Below, piece by piece: positions 30,261 through 41,600 of a DNA stretch of 64,000 nt. Made by a program: the position numbers and the translations under genes. The DNA comes from Lysinibacillus agricola. Its GTDB lineage: Bacteria > Bacillota > Bacilli > Bacillales_A > Planococcaceae. Under the pieces are notes generated by a model. It was not told where the DNA came from and ran no database searches. It worked only from the letters and a program-made list of their open reading frames with translations. Within the stretch, counting starts at the first letter, position 1. Each line of letters opens with the position of its first letter. The stretch lies in assembly GCF_016638705.1 (NCBI RefSeq), contig NZ_CP067341.1, positions 747,501 to 811,500 of the forward strand, written 5' to 3'.

Positions 30261-31343
30261 CTATGCCTTTGTGAAAACCTCTAATGCTAATTTTGCTGTC
30301 GTCGTTGCTGCATCTTGGAGCGCTTGAACTTTGTGACGCATATTTTCTTGAACGGTCGTTAATTGTTCAAGCACTTTTACAGATTGTTCAAACAATAAAG
30401 TTCCGTTCCAATTATCCATTTCAACATGTCCGATAATTGGTTGGTCTACGATGTCAGCAAATGCATCGATTTTCGGGTCATAAGAAATCGCAATAAATGG
30501 GGTAGAGTAGATGGCTGAAAAAATTAATGAATGCAATCTCATACCAATTAACAATTTAGAGTGACCGATTACTGCAATTTTTTCTTCGATCGATAAATCA
30601 GCGGGGGCTATGATACTCTTTTCCTGCATAAGTGCTGTTACATCTTGTGAAGACTTTGCATCATGCTCACCATGCATAGGCAAGAAGACAATCTGCTCAC
30701 CATGACGTACTAATTGATCGAGGCTACTCGCTATTTTTTGCTTGTAATCTACCGTTGAAGGCCAATCACGAACACTTATAGCAATATAAGTGTTTGTTGA
30801 TAAGGACTCATCTGCTAACCATTTACTATGAAAGACGCTACCATTAAGTCCAATAACTGGATCTGGCACCACTAAAGCCTCGTTTTTGACGCCAATCTCT
30901 GTTAAAAGAGATTGTGAGGCTTTATCTCTTACCGTTATTTTTTCTACCTTATTAAAGGTTTTGCGGACAATAAATTTACTTAAAGGATGATTGATTGGGC
31001 CCATGCCTTGAGCGTAAACAAATACAGGTTTTTTCAACCATTTTGCTATTTGAATAACGCCCGCATAGTAAGGAATCGTCTTCATTCCTGTTTGGTCTTG
31101 CATGAGGCTACCGCCACCACTAATGAGTCCGTCTGCTGTTTTCAGTACTTGTCTGATTTCGTTCATTTTCCAACGATTCACGGCCTTAACACCATATGTT
31201 TTTTCAGTGGCCGCTGGATTATTCGATAATACGGTAATGTCTATATCACTCTGACATTTTCGTAGAGCCTGGATAATGGAAAGAAGTATCGCATCATCGC
31301 CAACATTATCGAATCCGTAGTAGCCAGATAATACAACATGCAT
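30261..31343 (-). CDS. csaB: Polysaccharide pyruvyl transferase CsaB
   Basis: Adds a pyruvate ketal to ManNAc residues of the secondary cell-wall polymer, creating the ligand for SLH domains. The 360-residue protein has the CsaB/GT-B-like features: N-terminal LSGYYGFDNVGDDAILLSII, SGGGSLMQDQTG, FVYAQGMGPI, and the C-terminal IGMRLHSLIFSAIYSTPFIAISYDPKI with its conserved histidine. ATG 31343 follows GAGGTGG; its A is the last base of the upstream TAA (TAATG), so translation is coupled. Six SLH-protein genes lie in the next 34 kb, consistent with this role. Confidence 0.93.
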   Translation of the reverse strand: MHVVLSGYYGFDNVGDDAILLSIIQALRKCQSDIDITVLSNNPAATEKTYGVKAVNRWKMNEIRQVLKTADGLISGGGSLMQDQTGMKTIPYYAGVIQIAKWLKKPVFVYAQGMGPINHPLSKFIVRKTFNKVEKITVRDKASQSLLTEIGVKNEALVVPDPVIGLNGSVFHSKWLADESLSTNTYIAISVRDWPSTVDYKQKIASSLDQLVRHGEQIVFLPMHGEHDAKSSQDVTALMQEKSIIAPADLSIEEKIAVIGHSKLLIGMRLHSLIFSAIYSTPFIAISYDPKIDAFADIVDQPIIGHVEMDNWNGTLLFEQSVKVLEQLTTVQENMRHKVQALQDAATTTAKLALEVFTKA

Positions 31344-34300
31344 TATGACCACCTCGCGACTGCTTTAGAAATAAAACGGTAACCGATCTTGAAGATAAAG
31401 ATAAATACTAGTCCTACGACAAAACCAAGTATAACGCTATAAAATGTACGTAATGCCGACACTTCAACAGGGATGTGTAAATGTGTAAAAGTATTAACGA
31501 TAGACAAGAATCCAATAACGCCTGGTACTAGAAGGATACTGCCCCATTTTCGATTAATGCCCATCACATATAACGATAAAACAAAGAATGGGAAACCAAT
31601 TAAAAATTCCTTCGTTCTTGGTCGAACATATAGGATATTCTCAAGCCATTGTCTAAATGCCAGTTCTGCATTACTAACGGAACCAGAGTTACCAGTTCGA
31701 CTAATATAGAATAAACCTATACCTGCAACGACAATTACCAGTAAAACATGCCAATATTTTAAATCTCTATTTAATAATGTAACGGTATTCGAAAGTGTTT
31801 TCTTTAGATCTTTATCAACTAGACGGTTGAGTTCTAGCAGCACAAATACTAATACACCTGCGATTGGAATAATATAAACAAGCTTAACGCCTTTAAATAC
31901 TTCAAAGCCTGTCATAAATGCATTGCCATTTAATAACCCAATGACAATAACGATACCAATGATGCTAATACCTACTGCTTTTAAATATTGTAGTAAGATC
32001 GAAGCAATATTTTTAGAGCCCTTAGCTGCTTTAATGACTGCATACGTTGGGGCCATAACTGCAATAATTAACGCGAAAGCTTGTAAGAAAAGTGTACTTT
32101 TCAGAAGGAAGTACGCGATGGCTAAAGCACTCATAAATAGAACAGCTGCTATACGAAGTGGCATCCATTTCACTAGTTCTGAGATAAGGAAAGTAAATAC
32201 GATACCTGCTAATAAGACAAGTGCCGTTACCCATGTTGGTACCGTAACAACATCAAATAATTTTGGAGCGCCAGGCTTGAAATGATCTGGCATATTCTTA
32301 TGAACACCAGTTAAATAATCAATTGTTTCCGCCAGATTTTTCTCAGCATTACCTTTTGTTTTAATATGATAGAAGATAGATCGAATATTTCGCTCTTTCA
32401 CCGCTCTCGTTGTACGATCAATGCTTGCATTAAGCTTCAACTTTGTCTCTCTGTTTACATTGATGCTGTGCAATCGAATCATATTATAATCTGTATTTTT
32501 GGCAATTTTGTCTTCACCCTTAAGGGGATTGCTTTCAATTGTGTAGAAATAATAGCCTGCATTACTTAGCTGTTCAATGAATGCATCACCTGATTTTTGA
32601 CCAAATCCGATTGCCTCATCCCCTGAACCAAGTAAACGGCCTGCTGATGAATCTTTTAATTCAAGCAATTGCTTAACGGTCTTTTCGTTGGCTACTTTAT
32701 TTTCTGCATTTTCTACTTTAAAAATGAGGGACAGATCATGCTTGTTGATCATCTCTACTGCAAGCTTATCGTAACCGATTGGTGTTTTTAAACCATAACG
32801 GTGGTTTGAGCTCGGAAGAAAATAGAAAGACTCATCGCCTATTTGTACTTCTTCAGGCTGAATGCTGTCTTTAATAAGCTGTTGATAGCTTGTATTTTCA
32901 GGAACGCTAATATAATATCCACTATTATTGACATCTATAGCACCTTTATAAGGTGTGAAACGTAGTTGTGCCGCTAATTCATTTTCATCGTAAATGGAAA
33001 TCAGGCTTTGATGTTCCATTTCCTTTAATGTTAAAGGCTCAAGGCTAACTGTTGTAAGCCCTGCATTTTTTAAAGAGGAAAGGATTTTATCCATTGTTAA
33101 ATCGCTTTCCTTGTTTACTACTTGAATTTCATCATAAGGAATCACTATTTCATAGGCATCATTCGATTGCTCAGCATTCCACCTCATCATGATTCCAGGT
33201 GAAGACACGACGAGCAATAGGATGACAATTCCCCAAAGCCATTTCTGTTTCGACATAAATTTTCTACCTCTCTTATTTATGACAACCTTTTTCCCGATAA
33301 TCGGGATTTTCTTTAAATCTTGTTCATGAATGGCATTCATTAGCCATAATAATAGGAAATAAATAACACATCCAATTGCAATTGCAACCGCTAGATAACC
33401 CATTGCCCACGTTCTTGACCACTTTTCAATATCAAACCAAAGTGTAGGTAAACCGACTGCAGCTCCCATTAGGACAGAAGATAGGATAATTTTGATTGTA
33501 TCTTTCCCTAATACAGTGAAGCGAATTGCACGATAAATAAAAATAGAATTTACAATAAATAAAACAAAGTAAACAAATAATGTTGCATAGGCAGCCCCAT
33601 CTAATCCGAACGCTTGGATAAAGAAGATATTTGAAAATATCTTTAGTACAACGCCACCAAGAATGATGATGGCTCCTGTTTTGGCAGCATTCATCCCTTG
33701 TAAAATACCTGTACCAAGTAGTGTCAGAGATGTAAATACAGAGCTAAGGTTAATAATCGCTAACATTAAGCTTCCCTCTAAGTCTGTGAAAAGAGCGAGG
33801 TTTAAAGGTAAGGTTAATGCTAGTAACCCTAAAGCAGCTGGCCAGGAAATAAGATGGGTAATACGGTGTGTTTGCTCAATAATCCCACGTGTTTCATCTA
33901 ATTTACGTTCTGCTAGTTTTGTCGTAATTAGTGGAACTAGCGGTAATATGATAGAGGACGCAAAAACAGTTGTAATTTGAACAAGCGTTAAGCCTCGACC
34001 ATAAATCCCATAAAGGAAATTAATTTCACTTGAGTCAGCACCAGCACTTCTTAAGCCGTACGTTACTGTAAAGGAGTCAACAAAGTTAAAGAGTGCCATT
34101 GTGACAGAACCGATGGCAATCGGAATCGATATTTTTAAAATTGTCTTACCCCAGAGTGAGAAATCGTTAAATTTATATTTCTCCTTGCTGGTTACTTTTA
34201 CAGATGAGCGGAAATATTTAAAGCGTAAATAGAAGAGGGATGCAACAGCCCCAAGTACTGAGCCTGCCATAATACCCCCAGCGACAATGTCATTGGAATA

Positions 34301-34834
34301 ATCCATTGCAACTAGGAAATAGGCAACAATTAAAATTAGAGCAACACGCACTAACTGTTCAATTACCTGAGAAATCGCAGTTGGACGCATATCCCCATAG
34401 CCTTGGAAAAATCCTCGATAGACAGCCATATAAGGAGCAACGAGCAATGTAAGAGCAACAACAATTAACGCAATTTTTGTTGACGGGCCCCCTAAAGCAT
34501 TTGCGATTTCAGTTGAAAAGCCAAAAATGATTGCAAAACTTAAGACGCCAAAGCATATCGCTAGGATGCTTGCTGTAACATAAATTTTCTTCACTTGATC
34601 GGTGTCTTTTTTTGCATTGGCCTCCGCAATAAGCTTCGAAATGGCAATAGGGATTCCAGCTACCGATAAATAGAGTGCTACCATATAGACTGGATACACT
34701 AAACTGAATATACCAAGTACCTCATCGCCCGCTATATTTTGTAGCGGAATTCTGAAAATACTACCGATGACTTTAGAAAGTAACATAGCAACTGTTAGGA
34801 CGAGTGTGCTTTTGACAAATGTGGACTGACTCAT
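31343..34834 (-). CDS. Polysaccharide flippase fused to DUF5693-like protein
   Basis: An uninterrupted 1163-codon frame. Residues 1-526 are a SpoVB/MurJ-like MOP-family flippase with about 14 transmembrane helices (N-terminal STLVLTVAMLLSKVIGSIFRIPL), the normal full length for that family. Residues 527-1163 start MSKQKWLWGIVILLLVV and form a protein with one N-terminal helix, a ~340-residue outside domain and about eight C-terminal helices, resembling DUF5693 proteins commonly found beside csaB. At the junction an AGAGAGG site lies about ten bases upstream of this ATG (33256), so the second half could also be made separately. A role in lipid-linked polymer transfer before pyruvylation is inferred. 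Overlaps tagA and csaB. Confidence 0.82.
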   Translation of the reverse strand: MSQSTFVKSTLVLTVAMLLSKVIGSIFRIPLQNIAGDEVLGIFSLVYPVYMVALYLSVAGIPIAISKLIAEANAKKDTDQVKKIYVTASILAICFGVLSFAIIFGFSTEIANALGGPSTKIALIVVALTLLVAPYMAVYRGFFQGYGDMRPTAISQVIEQLVRVALILIVAYFLVAMDYSNDIVAGGIMAGSVLGAVASLFYLRFKYFRSSVKVTSKEKYKFNDFSLWGKTILKISIPIAIGSVTMALFNFVDSFTVTYGLRSAGADSSEINFLYGIYGRGLTLVQITTVFASSIILPLVPLITTKLAERKLDETRGIIEQTHRITHLISWPAALGLLALTLPLNLALFTDLEGSLMLAIINLSSVFTSLTLLGTGILQGMNAAKTGAIIILGGVVLKIFSNIFFIQAFGLDGAAYATLFVYFVLFIVNSIFIYRAIRFTVLGKDTIKIILSSVLMGAAVGLPTLWFDIEKWSRTWAMGYLAVAIAIGCVIYFLLLWLMNAIHEQDLKKIPIIGKKVVINKRGRKFMSKQKWLWGIVILLLVVSSPGIMMRWNAEQSNDAYEIVIPYDEIQVVNKESDLTMDKILSSLKNAGLTTVSLEPLTLKEMEHQSLISIYDENELAAQLRFTPYKGAIDVNNSGYYISVPENTSYQQLIKDSIQPEEVQIGDESFYFLPSSNHRYGLKTPIGYDKLAVEMINKHDLSLIFKVENAENKVANEKTVKQLLELKDSSAGRLLGSGDEAIGFGQKSGDAFIEQLSNAGYYFYTIESNPLKGEDKIAKNTDYNMIRLHSINVNRETKLKLNASIDRTTRAVKERNIRSIFYHIKTKGNAEKNLAETIDYLTGVHKNMPDHFKPGAPKLFDVVTVPTWVTALVLLAGIVFTFLISELVKWMPLRIAAVLFMSALAIAYFLLKSTLFLQAFALIIAVMAPTYAVIKAAKGSKNIASILLQYLKAVGISIIGIVIVIGLLNGNAFMTGFEVFKGVKLVYIIPIAGVLVFVLLELNRLVDKDLKKTLSNTVTLLNRDLKYWHVLLVIVVAGIGLFYISRTGNSGSVSNAELAFRQWLENILYVRPRTKEFLIGFPFFVLSLYVMGINRKWGSILLVPGVIGFLSIVNTFTHLHIPVEVSALRTFYSVILGFVVGLVFIFIFKIGYRFISKAVARWS

Positions 34835-35571
34835 TTTGGTGCTCCCTGACCTTTAAATTTTAATGCGAAAACCTTTAAAGCAAATCGAGGAAGGACAAGC
34901 ATTCTTCCAAAACGACTTGGCTGACGAAGCAGTCGGTAGAGCCATTCGAGATTTAATTTTTGCCAGATCATAGGAGCACGTTTGACTGTTCCTGCAATGA
35001 CATCAAAGGAACCACCAACGCCAATAAATACACCTTTGCTAAATTGATCCAGATTTTCGGTAATCCATTTCTCTTGTCTTGGCACACCTAATGCAACAAA
35101 TACAAGGTCAGGCTTTAATGCAGCAATTTCACTCGCAATATCATTCTTGTTCCAATCAAAAAACCCATCATGATAGCCTACTACGTCAACATTTGGATAC
35201 GTTTGATTGATATTTTTCACAGTCTTTTCAAGCGTTTCATTTTGCGCGCCTAATAGATAGATCTTAAAGCGCTTTGTATTGCCGACTTCTAAAAGTCGTA
35301 CCATCGTGTCGTAACCAGTGACACGCTCAGGAAGCGAATCACCAAGTATTTGTGCAGCCTTCACAACGCCAATACCATCTGCACAGACGTAAGTAGCTTT
35401 CTTCAGATAATTCATGACAGTAGGATTTTCATTTGCCTGCATCACGACTTCTGGATTTGCTGTAATAACGAATGTCTTTTCTTCATGTTCAATACGATTG
35501 ACGAGTAAATCAACAAACCCTTGCTGATTAATATGTAAAAAGGGTACGCCCATAATCGTTACATGCTTCAT
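34831..35571 (-). CDS. tagA: WecG/TagA/CpsF-family glycosyltransferase
   Basis: A 246-residue GT26 glycosyltransferase that adds ManNAc to a GlcNAc-lipid carrier in wall-polymer linkage-unit synthesis. Motifs: MGVPFLHINQQGF at the N-terminus, VITANPEVVMQA, YVCADGIGVVKAA, LGVPRQEKWI, and GVGGSFDVIAGTVKRAP. ATG 35571 fits the family N-terminus; the GTG at 35604 has no clear ribosome site. Its stop overlaps the flippase start by four bases. UDP-ManNAc for this enzyme would come from MnaA at 1757-2875. Confidence 0.92.
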   Translation of the reverse strand: MKHVTIMGVPFLHINQQGFVDLLVNRIEHEEKTFVITANPEVVMQANENPTVMNYLKKATYVCADGIGVVKAAQILGDSLPERVTGYDTMVRLLEVGNTKRFKIYLLGAQNETLEKTVKNINQTYPNVDVVGYHDGFFDWNKNDIASEIAALKPDLVFVALGVPRQEKWITENLDQFSKGVFIGVGGSFDVIAGTVKRAPMIWQKLNLEWLYRLLRQPSRFGRMLVLPRFALKVFALKFKGQGAPK

Positions 35572-35768
35572 ATAGTGTTCAAACCTTTCTTTAACCTTTT
35601 TCACTGCAATCTATCATACCACAAAAGCAATATTGACAGGAAATTTTCGATGATGGTTTGACCTTGCCGTCAGGAGAATAATATTGGATGAATTGTGAAG
35701 AAGAAGGGGAAGAGAAGCGCACTGAAATAACTACAGCATATTCGCCTTATATTAGGTTTAGCACTAGA

Positions 35769-35846
35769 ACGGAGGCGTTATCACAGGGCATGATGGTTTT
35801 AGCTTCGTTCCTCTATTGCTGATCTCAAGGAGTCCTCCAATCAACT
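35769..35846 (-). repeat. Fragment of the composite element (left half)
   Basis: Reverse complement begins GTTGATTGGAGGACTCC and continues with CAATAGAGGAACGAAGCTAAAACCATCA...GTGATAACGCCTCCGTT, the same block as in copies A and D. No right end is visible. The remaining gap (35572-35768 and 35847-36078) holds nothing recognisable. Confidence 0.65.
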
Positions 35847-36078
35847 TTTTGCACGAGCTTATATTATTACCAAATTGTATGTTCAATTTTACATTGATCA
35901 AACTATTACCATTACCTTTCAAAAGACGGTAAAAGCGATAAGATAATATGAGAACATAAGCCTAAAAATTTGAGTTTCTTCTATTATATATAGCATATAA
36001 ATGTTATAAGGAAATGAGCGTATCATCATGGGGGGGATTTGAGTTTTTTACGGATTTAAATAATTGAGTGAGCATAAA

Positions 36079-36110
36079 GAAAGAGTGCGAACAAAAATTA
36101 TTCGCACTCT
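36079..36110 (-). terminator. Terminator of the SLH-autolysin gene
   Basis: AGAGTGCGAA (36082-36091) pairs with TTCGCACTCT (36101-36110); T-rich on the minus strand. Confidence 0.88.
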
Positions 36111-36124
36111 ACTATTCTAAAAAC

Positions 36125-38014
36125 CTATTTTGAATCAAGTGATTTGTTATTTACAATATAATCACCAAAAACCCATCCTGTTTTGCCATTAAAGATAACC
36201 TGATACCAGTTACCGTTTTTCACAAAATCACCATTGTCATCTACAACACCAATGATAAAGCTCTTTGGTTTTACTGTACCTAAAATGGAAGACGTAGTAG
36301 ATGGCTCGCTTCTTACATTCAGCGTAATGTTCATATCGACAATCTGCAATCCATTTTTCAGATTTACATAATCTTTAAATAGCCAACCTTCTTGTCCATT
36401 CACTTTGACTTTGTACCAACCACCATTTTCACCGAGTACAGTGAACGATGTATCCTTTGGTAATTTCGTGATGATGGAAGAAGGATCCGCTGTATTCGGA
36501 TAAGTTCTCATATTTAGGTCGTCAACCGTAGCCTGTCCAGTGGCCCCAGCTAAAGCTGTATCTACCGCATATTGCTTTGCAGGAGTAGGTAACGAAGCAG
36601 GGGAAGACTGGTTTTGATAGACAGGAACGTCAAATACTAAGTTAGTCGTAGTATTGGCACCAGTTAATTCATAAATGTCATAAATCTTTTGCGCTTGGAG
36701 CACTGCCCACATAACATGAGTTGCATACTGATGGACCGTTGGGTTTTCAGGATTCCAACGTATTTTATACAATGTGTCCTGCCCTTTACTAATATATTTA
36801 TCTGTCACGAATTGTGCCCCACCAATAATAGCATCATTGATCGTAAACCATCCGTTCGTATAAGCACGTTCAGCACCATATTTATTGGCGTTTCCATCAC
36901 TGGCACCAATGCCATATACATTGTAGGTTTTCTTAATAGCAGTCAGGCTACCTCGATTTTCAGCCGTTACCATTACTGGTTTGCCATCCTTATCCAATCC
37001 AACTTCAATACCCTTTGCCAGTGTAGAAGCTCCATTGCCTGTTTCATGTAATGCATGTGATACCAAATAGATGGCATTCACATCATGAGTAACACCTGCC
37101 TGTATAAAGGCATCAGCTGTACCGACTAAGCTTCCTTTATTAGAGAGAACTTTTTCGTTAATCACTTTTGCATTTAAATTATTAACAGCCGTCGATAATT
37201 TTAAAAATTGATAATAGGAAGGACTATCCTGCATAAAACTTTTAGGGTGTACATAGTATGACACTAGTGCGTCGCTAGCTGTGAAAACACCAGCACCATC
37301 TACTTTTGGGTTATTCTTTGCCTGTTTATCCACCACTGCCGTGTAGTTCTGTGAGTAGTTGGTAGTGGTATATTGCTTGCCACCAACTTCAGGCGCTTCA
37401 GGTTCATTAGGCTCATCTAAATGTATTAATCGATAGAGTACAGTAGCTGACTCAGCACGTGTTGCTTGGGCAAGTGGCGCAAATGTATTATTCGGCTTAC
37501 CAACTATCAGCCCTAATGACACCACGGCTTGTACATCGTTATAGGCCCATTTAGCAATACTAGCATTGTCATTAAACTTAAGAGGGGAGGTATTCGTCTT
37601 AATGTTTAGGTAATCGAGAGCCCCTTTTAGCATGGAAGCCATTTGCTGACGATCAATGTTATCCTTTGGATTAAACTTTCCTTTGTCATCGCCTTTAACT
37701 AATTGATAGTAACTGGCTTGCTGTATGACATCGTAATACCAATCACCTTCACGTACATCCGAGAATTTAGGCTTAGTAGATACTTCTGGTAAGTCAAGTG
37801 CTCTTACGAGAAATGCAGTGAATTCAGCACGAGTGACGGAATCATTCGGGCGATAATTGCCTGAATCATCACCTTTCATTAAATCGTGTGTAATAAGATA
37901 GTTCATTTCATAGTAGGCCCAGTGCTTAGAAATATCTTCTGCTGCTACATTTGTAGGTGCTAAATATAACATTGCAATAAGCATGGCCCCGAAAATAGAG
38001 AATTTACCTTTCAT
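36125..38014 (-). CDS. SLH-anchored glucosaminidase (autolysin) with SH3b domains
   Basis: The 629-residue product has a signal peptide (1-25), three SLH modules (about 27-195) for binding pyruvylated polymer, a GH73-type endo-beta-N-acetylglucosaminidase domain (about 250-470) with the catalytic glutamate in YLVSHALHETGNGAS, and two SH3b domains (about 495-555 and 565-625; NMRTYPN, LNVRSEPS). It should cut peptidoglycan glycan strands outside the membrane. ATG 38014 follows AAGGAGCTGAAAG; the longer in-frame start precedes that site. It is transcribed toward its own terminator and divergent from the S-layer gene. Confidence 0.93.
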   Translation of the reverse strand: MKGKFSIFGAMLIAMLYLAPTNVAAEDISKHWAYYEMNYLITHDLMKGDDSGNYRPNDSVTRAEFTAFLVRALDLPEVSTKPKFSDVREGDWYYDVIQQASYYQLVKGDDKGKFNPKDNIDRQQMASMLKGALDYLNIKTNTSPLKFNDNASIAKWAYNDVQAVVSLGLIVGKPNNTFAPLAQATRAESATVLYRLIHLDEPNEPEAPEVGGKQYTTTNYSQNYTAVVDKQAKNNPKVDGAGVFTASDALVSYYVHPKSFMQDSPSYYQFLKLSTAVNNLNAKVINEKVLSNKGSLVGTADAFIQAGVTHDVNAIYLVSHALHETGNGASTLAKGIEVGLDKDGKPVMVTAENRGSLTAIKKTYNVYGIGASDGNANKYGAERAYTNGWFTINDAIIGGAQFVTDKYISKGQDTLYKIRWNPENPTVHQYATHVMWAVLQAQKIYDIYELTGANTTTNLVFDVPVYQNQSSPASLPTPAKQYAVDTALAGATGQATVDDLNMRTYPNTADPSSIITKLPKDTSFTVLGENGGWYKVKVNGQEGWLFKDYVNLKNGLQIVDMNITLNVRSEPSTTSSILGTVKPKSFIIGVVDDNGDFVKNGNWYQVIFNGKTGWVFGDYIVNNKSLDSK

Positions 38015-38272
38015 TCTTTCAGCTCCTTTTAATAGTTGATAAGATCCTATCAAACTATCCAAAGTTTAGCATAAAAATAGGCAATTTATTGTTACAACAT
38101 GGGAACAGATGCATTTTTACAGTATTAATAATGAAGAAAGTCATAAATCTTGAGGGAGAATACATTCTTCCTATGAGAATCACGGTATATATTTCTGTTT
38201 CTTTACAATTATGACTAATTAATTACGGAAGTCTTTAATATTTGACAATTTCGTATCTATTCCAGAAAATGC

Positions 38273-38300
38273 TTGGATAATGATGAGAGTCAGGTATAAT
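38273..38300 (+). promoter_or_regulatory. Candidate S-layer promoter P1
   Basis: TTGGAT (38273-38278), 16-base spacer, TATAAT (38295-38300). It would give a leader of roughly 310 bases. Confidence 0.55.
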
Positions 38301-38391
38301 AGGAAATGGGACTATATGTTACCAACCTAAATAAGGCAAAATTATTGGATCATAATAGATACCATAATATGCACGGTAAAAAAGTCTTCTA

Positions 38392-38427
38392 TATCTAAAT
38401 TTATGGTAGAATGCTTGAATTTAGATA
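38392..38427. repeat. Inverted repeat in the S-layer leader
   Basis: TATCTAAATT (38392-38401) is perfectly complementary to AATTTAGATA (38418-38427), with a 16-base loop. It overlaps the second candidate promoter. Confidence 0.55.
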
Positions 38428-38443
38428 AAGATAGTGTTATTCT
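38415..38443 (+). promoter_or_regulatory. Candidate S-layer promoter P2
   Basis: TTGAAT (38415-38420), 17-base spacer, TATTCT (38438-38443). Its -35 box falls in the inverted repeat, which could make it regulated. Confidence 0.45.
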
Positions 38444-38615
38444 ATTGTAGAAAGTGAATAATTTTACTAGAATGGTATTCTAATACTCTTTTTCTAGTGA
38501 ATTTACTAAAAAAATTTGCTTGTAGGTTTTTTTATTATTCAAGGAAGCTATACATACAGTCTATAGTTTTCAGGATAATACCAATTTTAAGGAAATGTTA
38601 GGGAGGAATACAATA

Positions 38616-41600
38616 ATGGCAAAGCAAAACAAAGGCCGTAAGTTTTTCGCGGCATCAGCAACAGCAGCACTTGTTGCAGCAGCAATCGTTCCTGCAGCAT
38701 CAGCAGCAACATCAACAATCAAGGACTTCGATAAAGTAGCACCTTACGCTAAAGAAGCAGTTCAAGCTTTAGTTGACGCTGGAGTAATCACAGGGGACGA
38801 AAAAGGAAACTTCAACCCAACTAACTCAATTACTCGTGCAGAAGCAGCTAAAATCTTCACAGGCGCTTTAGAATTAGAAGCTGAAGGCGATGTAGATTTC
38901 AAAGACGTTAAAAAAGACGCTTGGTACTATGATTCAATCGCAGCTACTGTAGAATACGGAATTTTCGAAGGTGTAAGTGCAACTGAATTCGCACCAAACA
39001 AAAACTTAACTCGTTCAGAAGCAGCTAAAATTCTTGTAGAAGCTTTCGAATTAGAAGGTGAAGCAGATCTTAAAGATTTCGCTGACGCTTCAACTGTTAA
39101 ACCATGGGCTAAATCTTACCTAGAAATCGCAGTTGCAAACGGCGTTATCAAAGGTTCTGAAGTAAATGGTAAAACAAACCTAAACCCAAATGCATCAATC
39201 ACTCGTCAAGAATTTGCAGTTGTATTCGACCGTACTCTTGAACTTGTAGATGCAACTCCAACAGTTGACAAAATCGAAGTAGTTGACGCTAAAACGTTAA
39301 ACGTAACTTTATCAGACGGTACTAAAGAAACTATCACTTTAGAAAAAGCTTTAGAACCTAACAAAGAAACTGAAGTTACTTTCACAATCAACGATGTAGA
39401 ATACAAAGAAAAAGTTACTTTCGTTGTAACAACAGCTACAGCTGTTAAATCTGTATCTGCAACTAACCTTAAACAAGTAGTAGTAGAATTTGACGGTAAA
39501 GTTGATCCTGCTACAGCTTCTGAAGAAGGCAACTATGCTCTTACAGGTTCTGGCTCTCCTGAAGTTGATTCAGTAATCGTTGCAGAAGATGGTCGCTCTG
39601 TAACATTAAACGTTGTTGATAAACTTGAGAACCAAGTTGAATATAAATTAGCTGTAAACAACATTAAAGCTGGCGATAAAGTTATCAATGCTAAAGATTT
39701 AAAATTCAAGCCTCTTGACAATACAGTACCAACTGTATCTAAAGTAGAAGCTTTAGGTAACAAAACTATTCGCGTACACTTCAGCGAACCAGTAAAACCA
39801 GCTCAAACATCACAATTCAAAATTGATGGTAAAACAGTTGCAGGTAATATCCAAACAAACTTAAACACTGTAATTATTAAATTATCTTCTGCTTTAACAG
39901 ATGGAGAGCATACTCTAACTACTGAAGGTACTCAAGATTACAACAACTTTAAAACAGTTCAAGCTGACACTAAATTCAACGTTGTTGAAGATAAAACTGC
40001 TCCAACTGTAACTTCTGTTGTAAGTGCTTCATTTGAGAAAGTAGTTCTTAAATTCTCTGAGCCTGTAGAGCAAGTATTTGCTTCTAACATCTACTGGATG
40101 CAAGGTGGAACTAAAAAACAAGCTTCATCTGTAAAACAACTTACTGATGATACTTTTGAATTCACATTTGCTGGTACAAATAAACTTGTTTACACAACAG
40201 ATTTATATGTTACTAATGTAAAAGATTACTCTGGTAACGTAATTGATAAAGATACAAAAGTTCAAGTAACTCCTGTAGTCGATCAAACTCGTCCAGAAGT
40301 AATTAGTGCAAACATTAATAAAGATAACAGCAAACAAATTGTTATCAAATTTACAAAAACACTAGATGATAAAACAGCTACTAAAGCTGCTAACTATGTG
40401 ATTAAAGATAAAGATGGTAAAGTACAACCGATTTCTAATACTGTTACTGTAAAAGATAAAAAAGAAGTAACTATCACAGTATTAACACCATTAAAAGATA
40501 ATGCTGATTACACATTAAGTGTAACTGGTGTAGCTGATGACACTACATTAACAAATGTAATGCTTCCATACACAACAACTTTAACAATTAAAGATGTTAC
40601 TGCACCAGAACTTACGAAGGTTGTACGTTTAAATGACAAACAACTTTACGTTCAGTTCAATGAAGCAATGGCTACAAGTGGTGATGGATCAGTAGTAGAG
40701 GCTGAAAAGTATACTATTAAAGATAAATCTGATAACAACAAAGCTTTAAAACCAACTTCATTTGATATCACTGCAGATTCAAAAGGTGTAATCTTAGGCT
40801 TTAATGATAAGCTTCCAGATGCTAATAAAATTGATTTTACAGTTCAATTAGTAAAAGATTTAGCTGGAAACTACTTAGATGGTTATAAAGCTTCTCCTGC
40901 TGAAGTGAAAGATCAAGTTGCTACAAAAATTACTAATGTAACTGCAGTAGAAACAAAGAAAGTAGAAGTTGAATTTGATAATGCAATTCAATCTCTAAAC
41001 CAAAATGACTTCACGATCAGTGGTGGTTATGGAATTTCTTATGCTGAACTTTCTACTGATGGAAAAACTGCTACATTCACTTTAAAAGATGAATTACCAG
41101 AAGATCTTAAAAAAGAATCATTAAAACTAGAAGTTGCTCAAAAACCTAATACTGTTGATATTTTAGGCGAAAAACTTGCTGAAAAAATTCAACCTACTAA
41201 GATTTACGATGAAATCAAACCAACTGTAAAAGGTGATATTGTTGCAGCGGACACTACAGGCAAAAAAATTAAAATTACATTTAACGAAGATGTTAAAATT
41301 ACACCTACTGAACATGTAGTTTCAGACTTCGTAGTAAAAGAAAACACTGGTAGCGAAACAAAAAATGTAACAGTTAAAAGTGTTACTCCTGGTGATAACG
41401 CTAGTGAAATAATTGTTACTTTAGAAAACCCAGTTGTAGCTGCAACTATTTCTGCTAAAGATGTTCGTTTTGTAACTGACCTTGCAGAAAAGGCAAATAC
41501 AATTAAGGATATCGCTGAGACTGCTGTAGAATTAGGTGGAGCAGATACTGTTGCTCCAACAGTTACGGGTCAAGCATTATCTACTGACAAAACGACTTAT

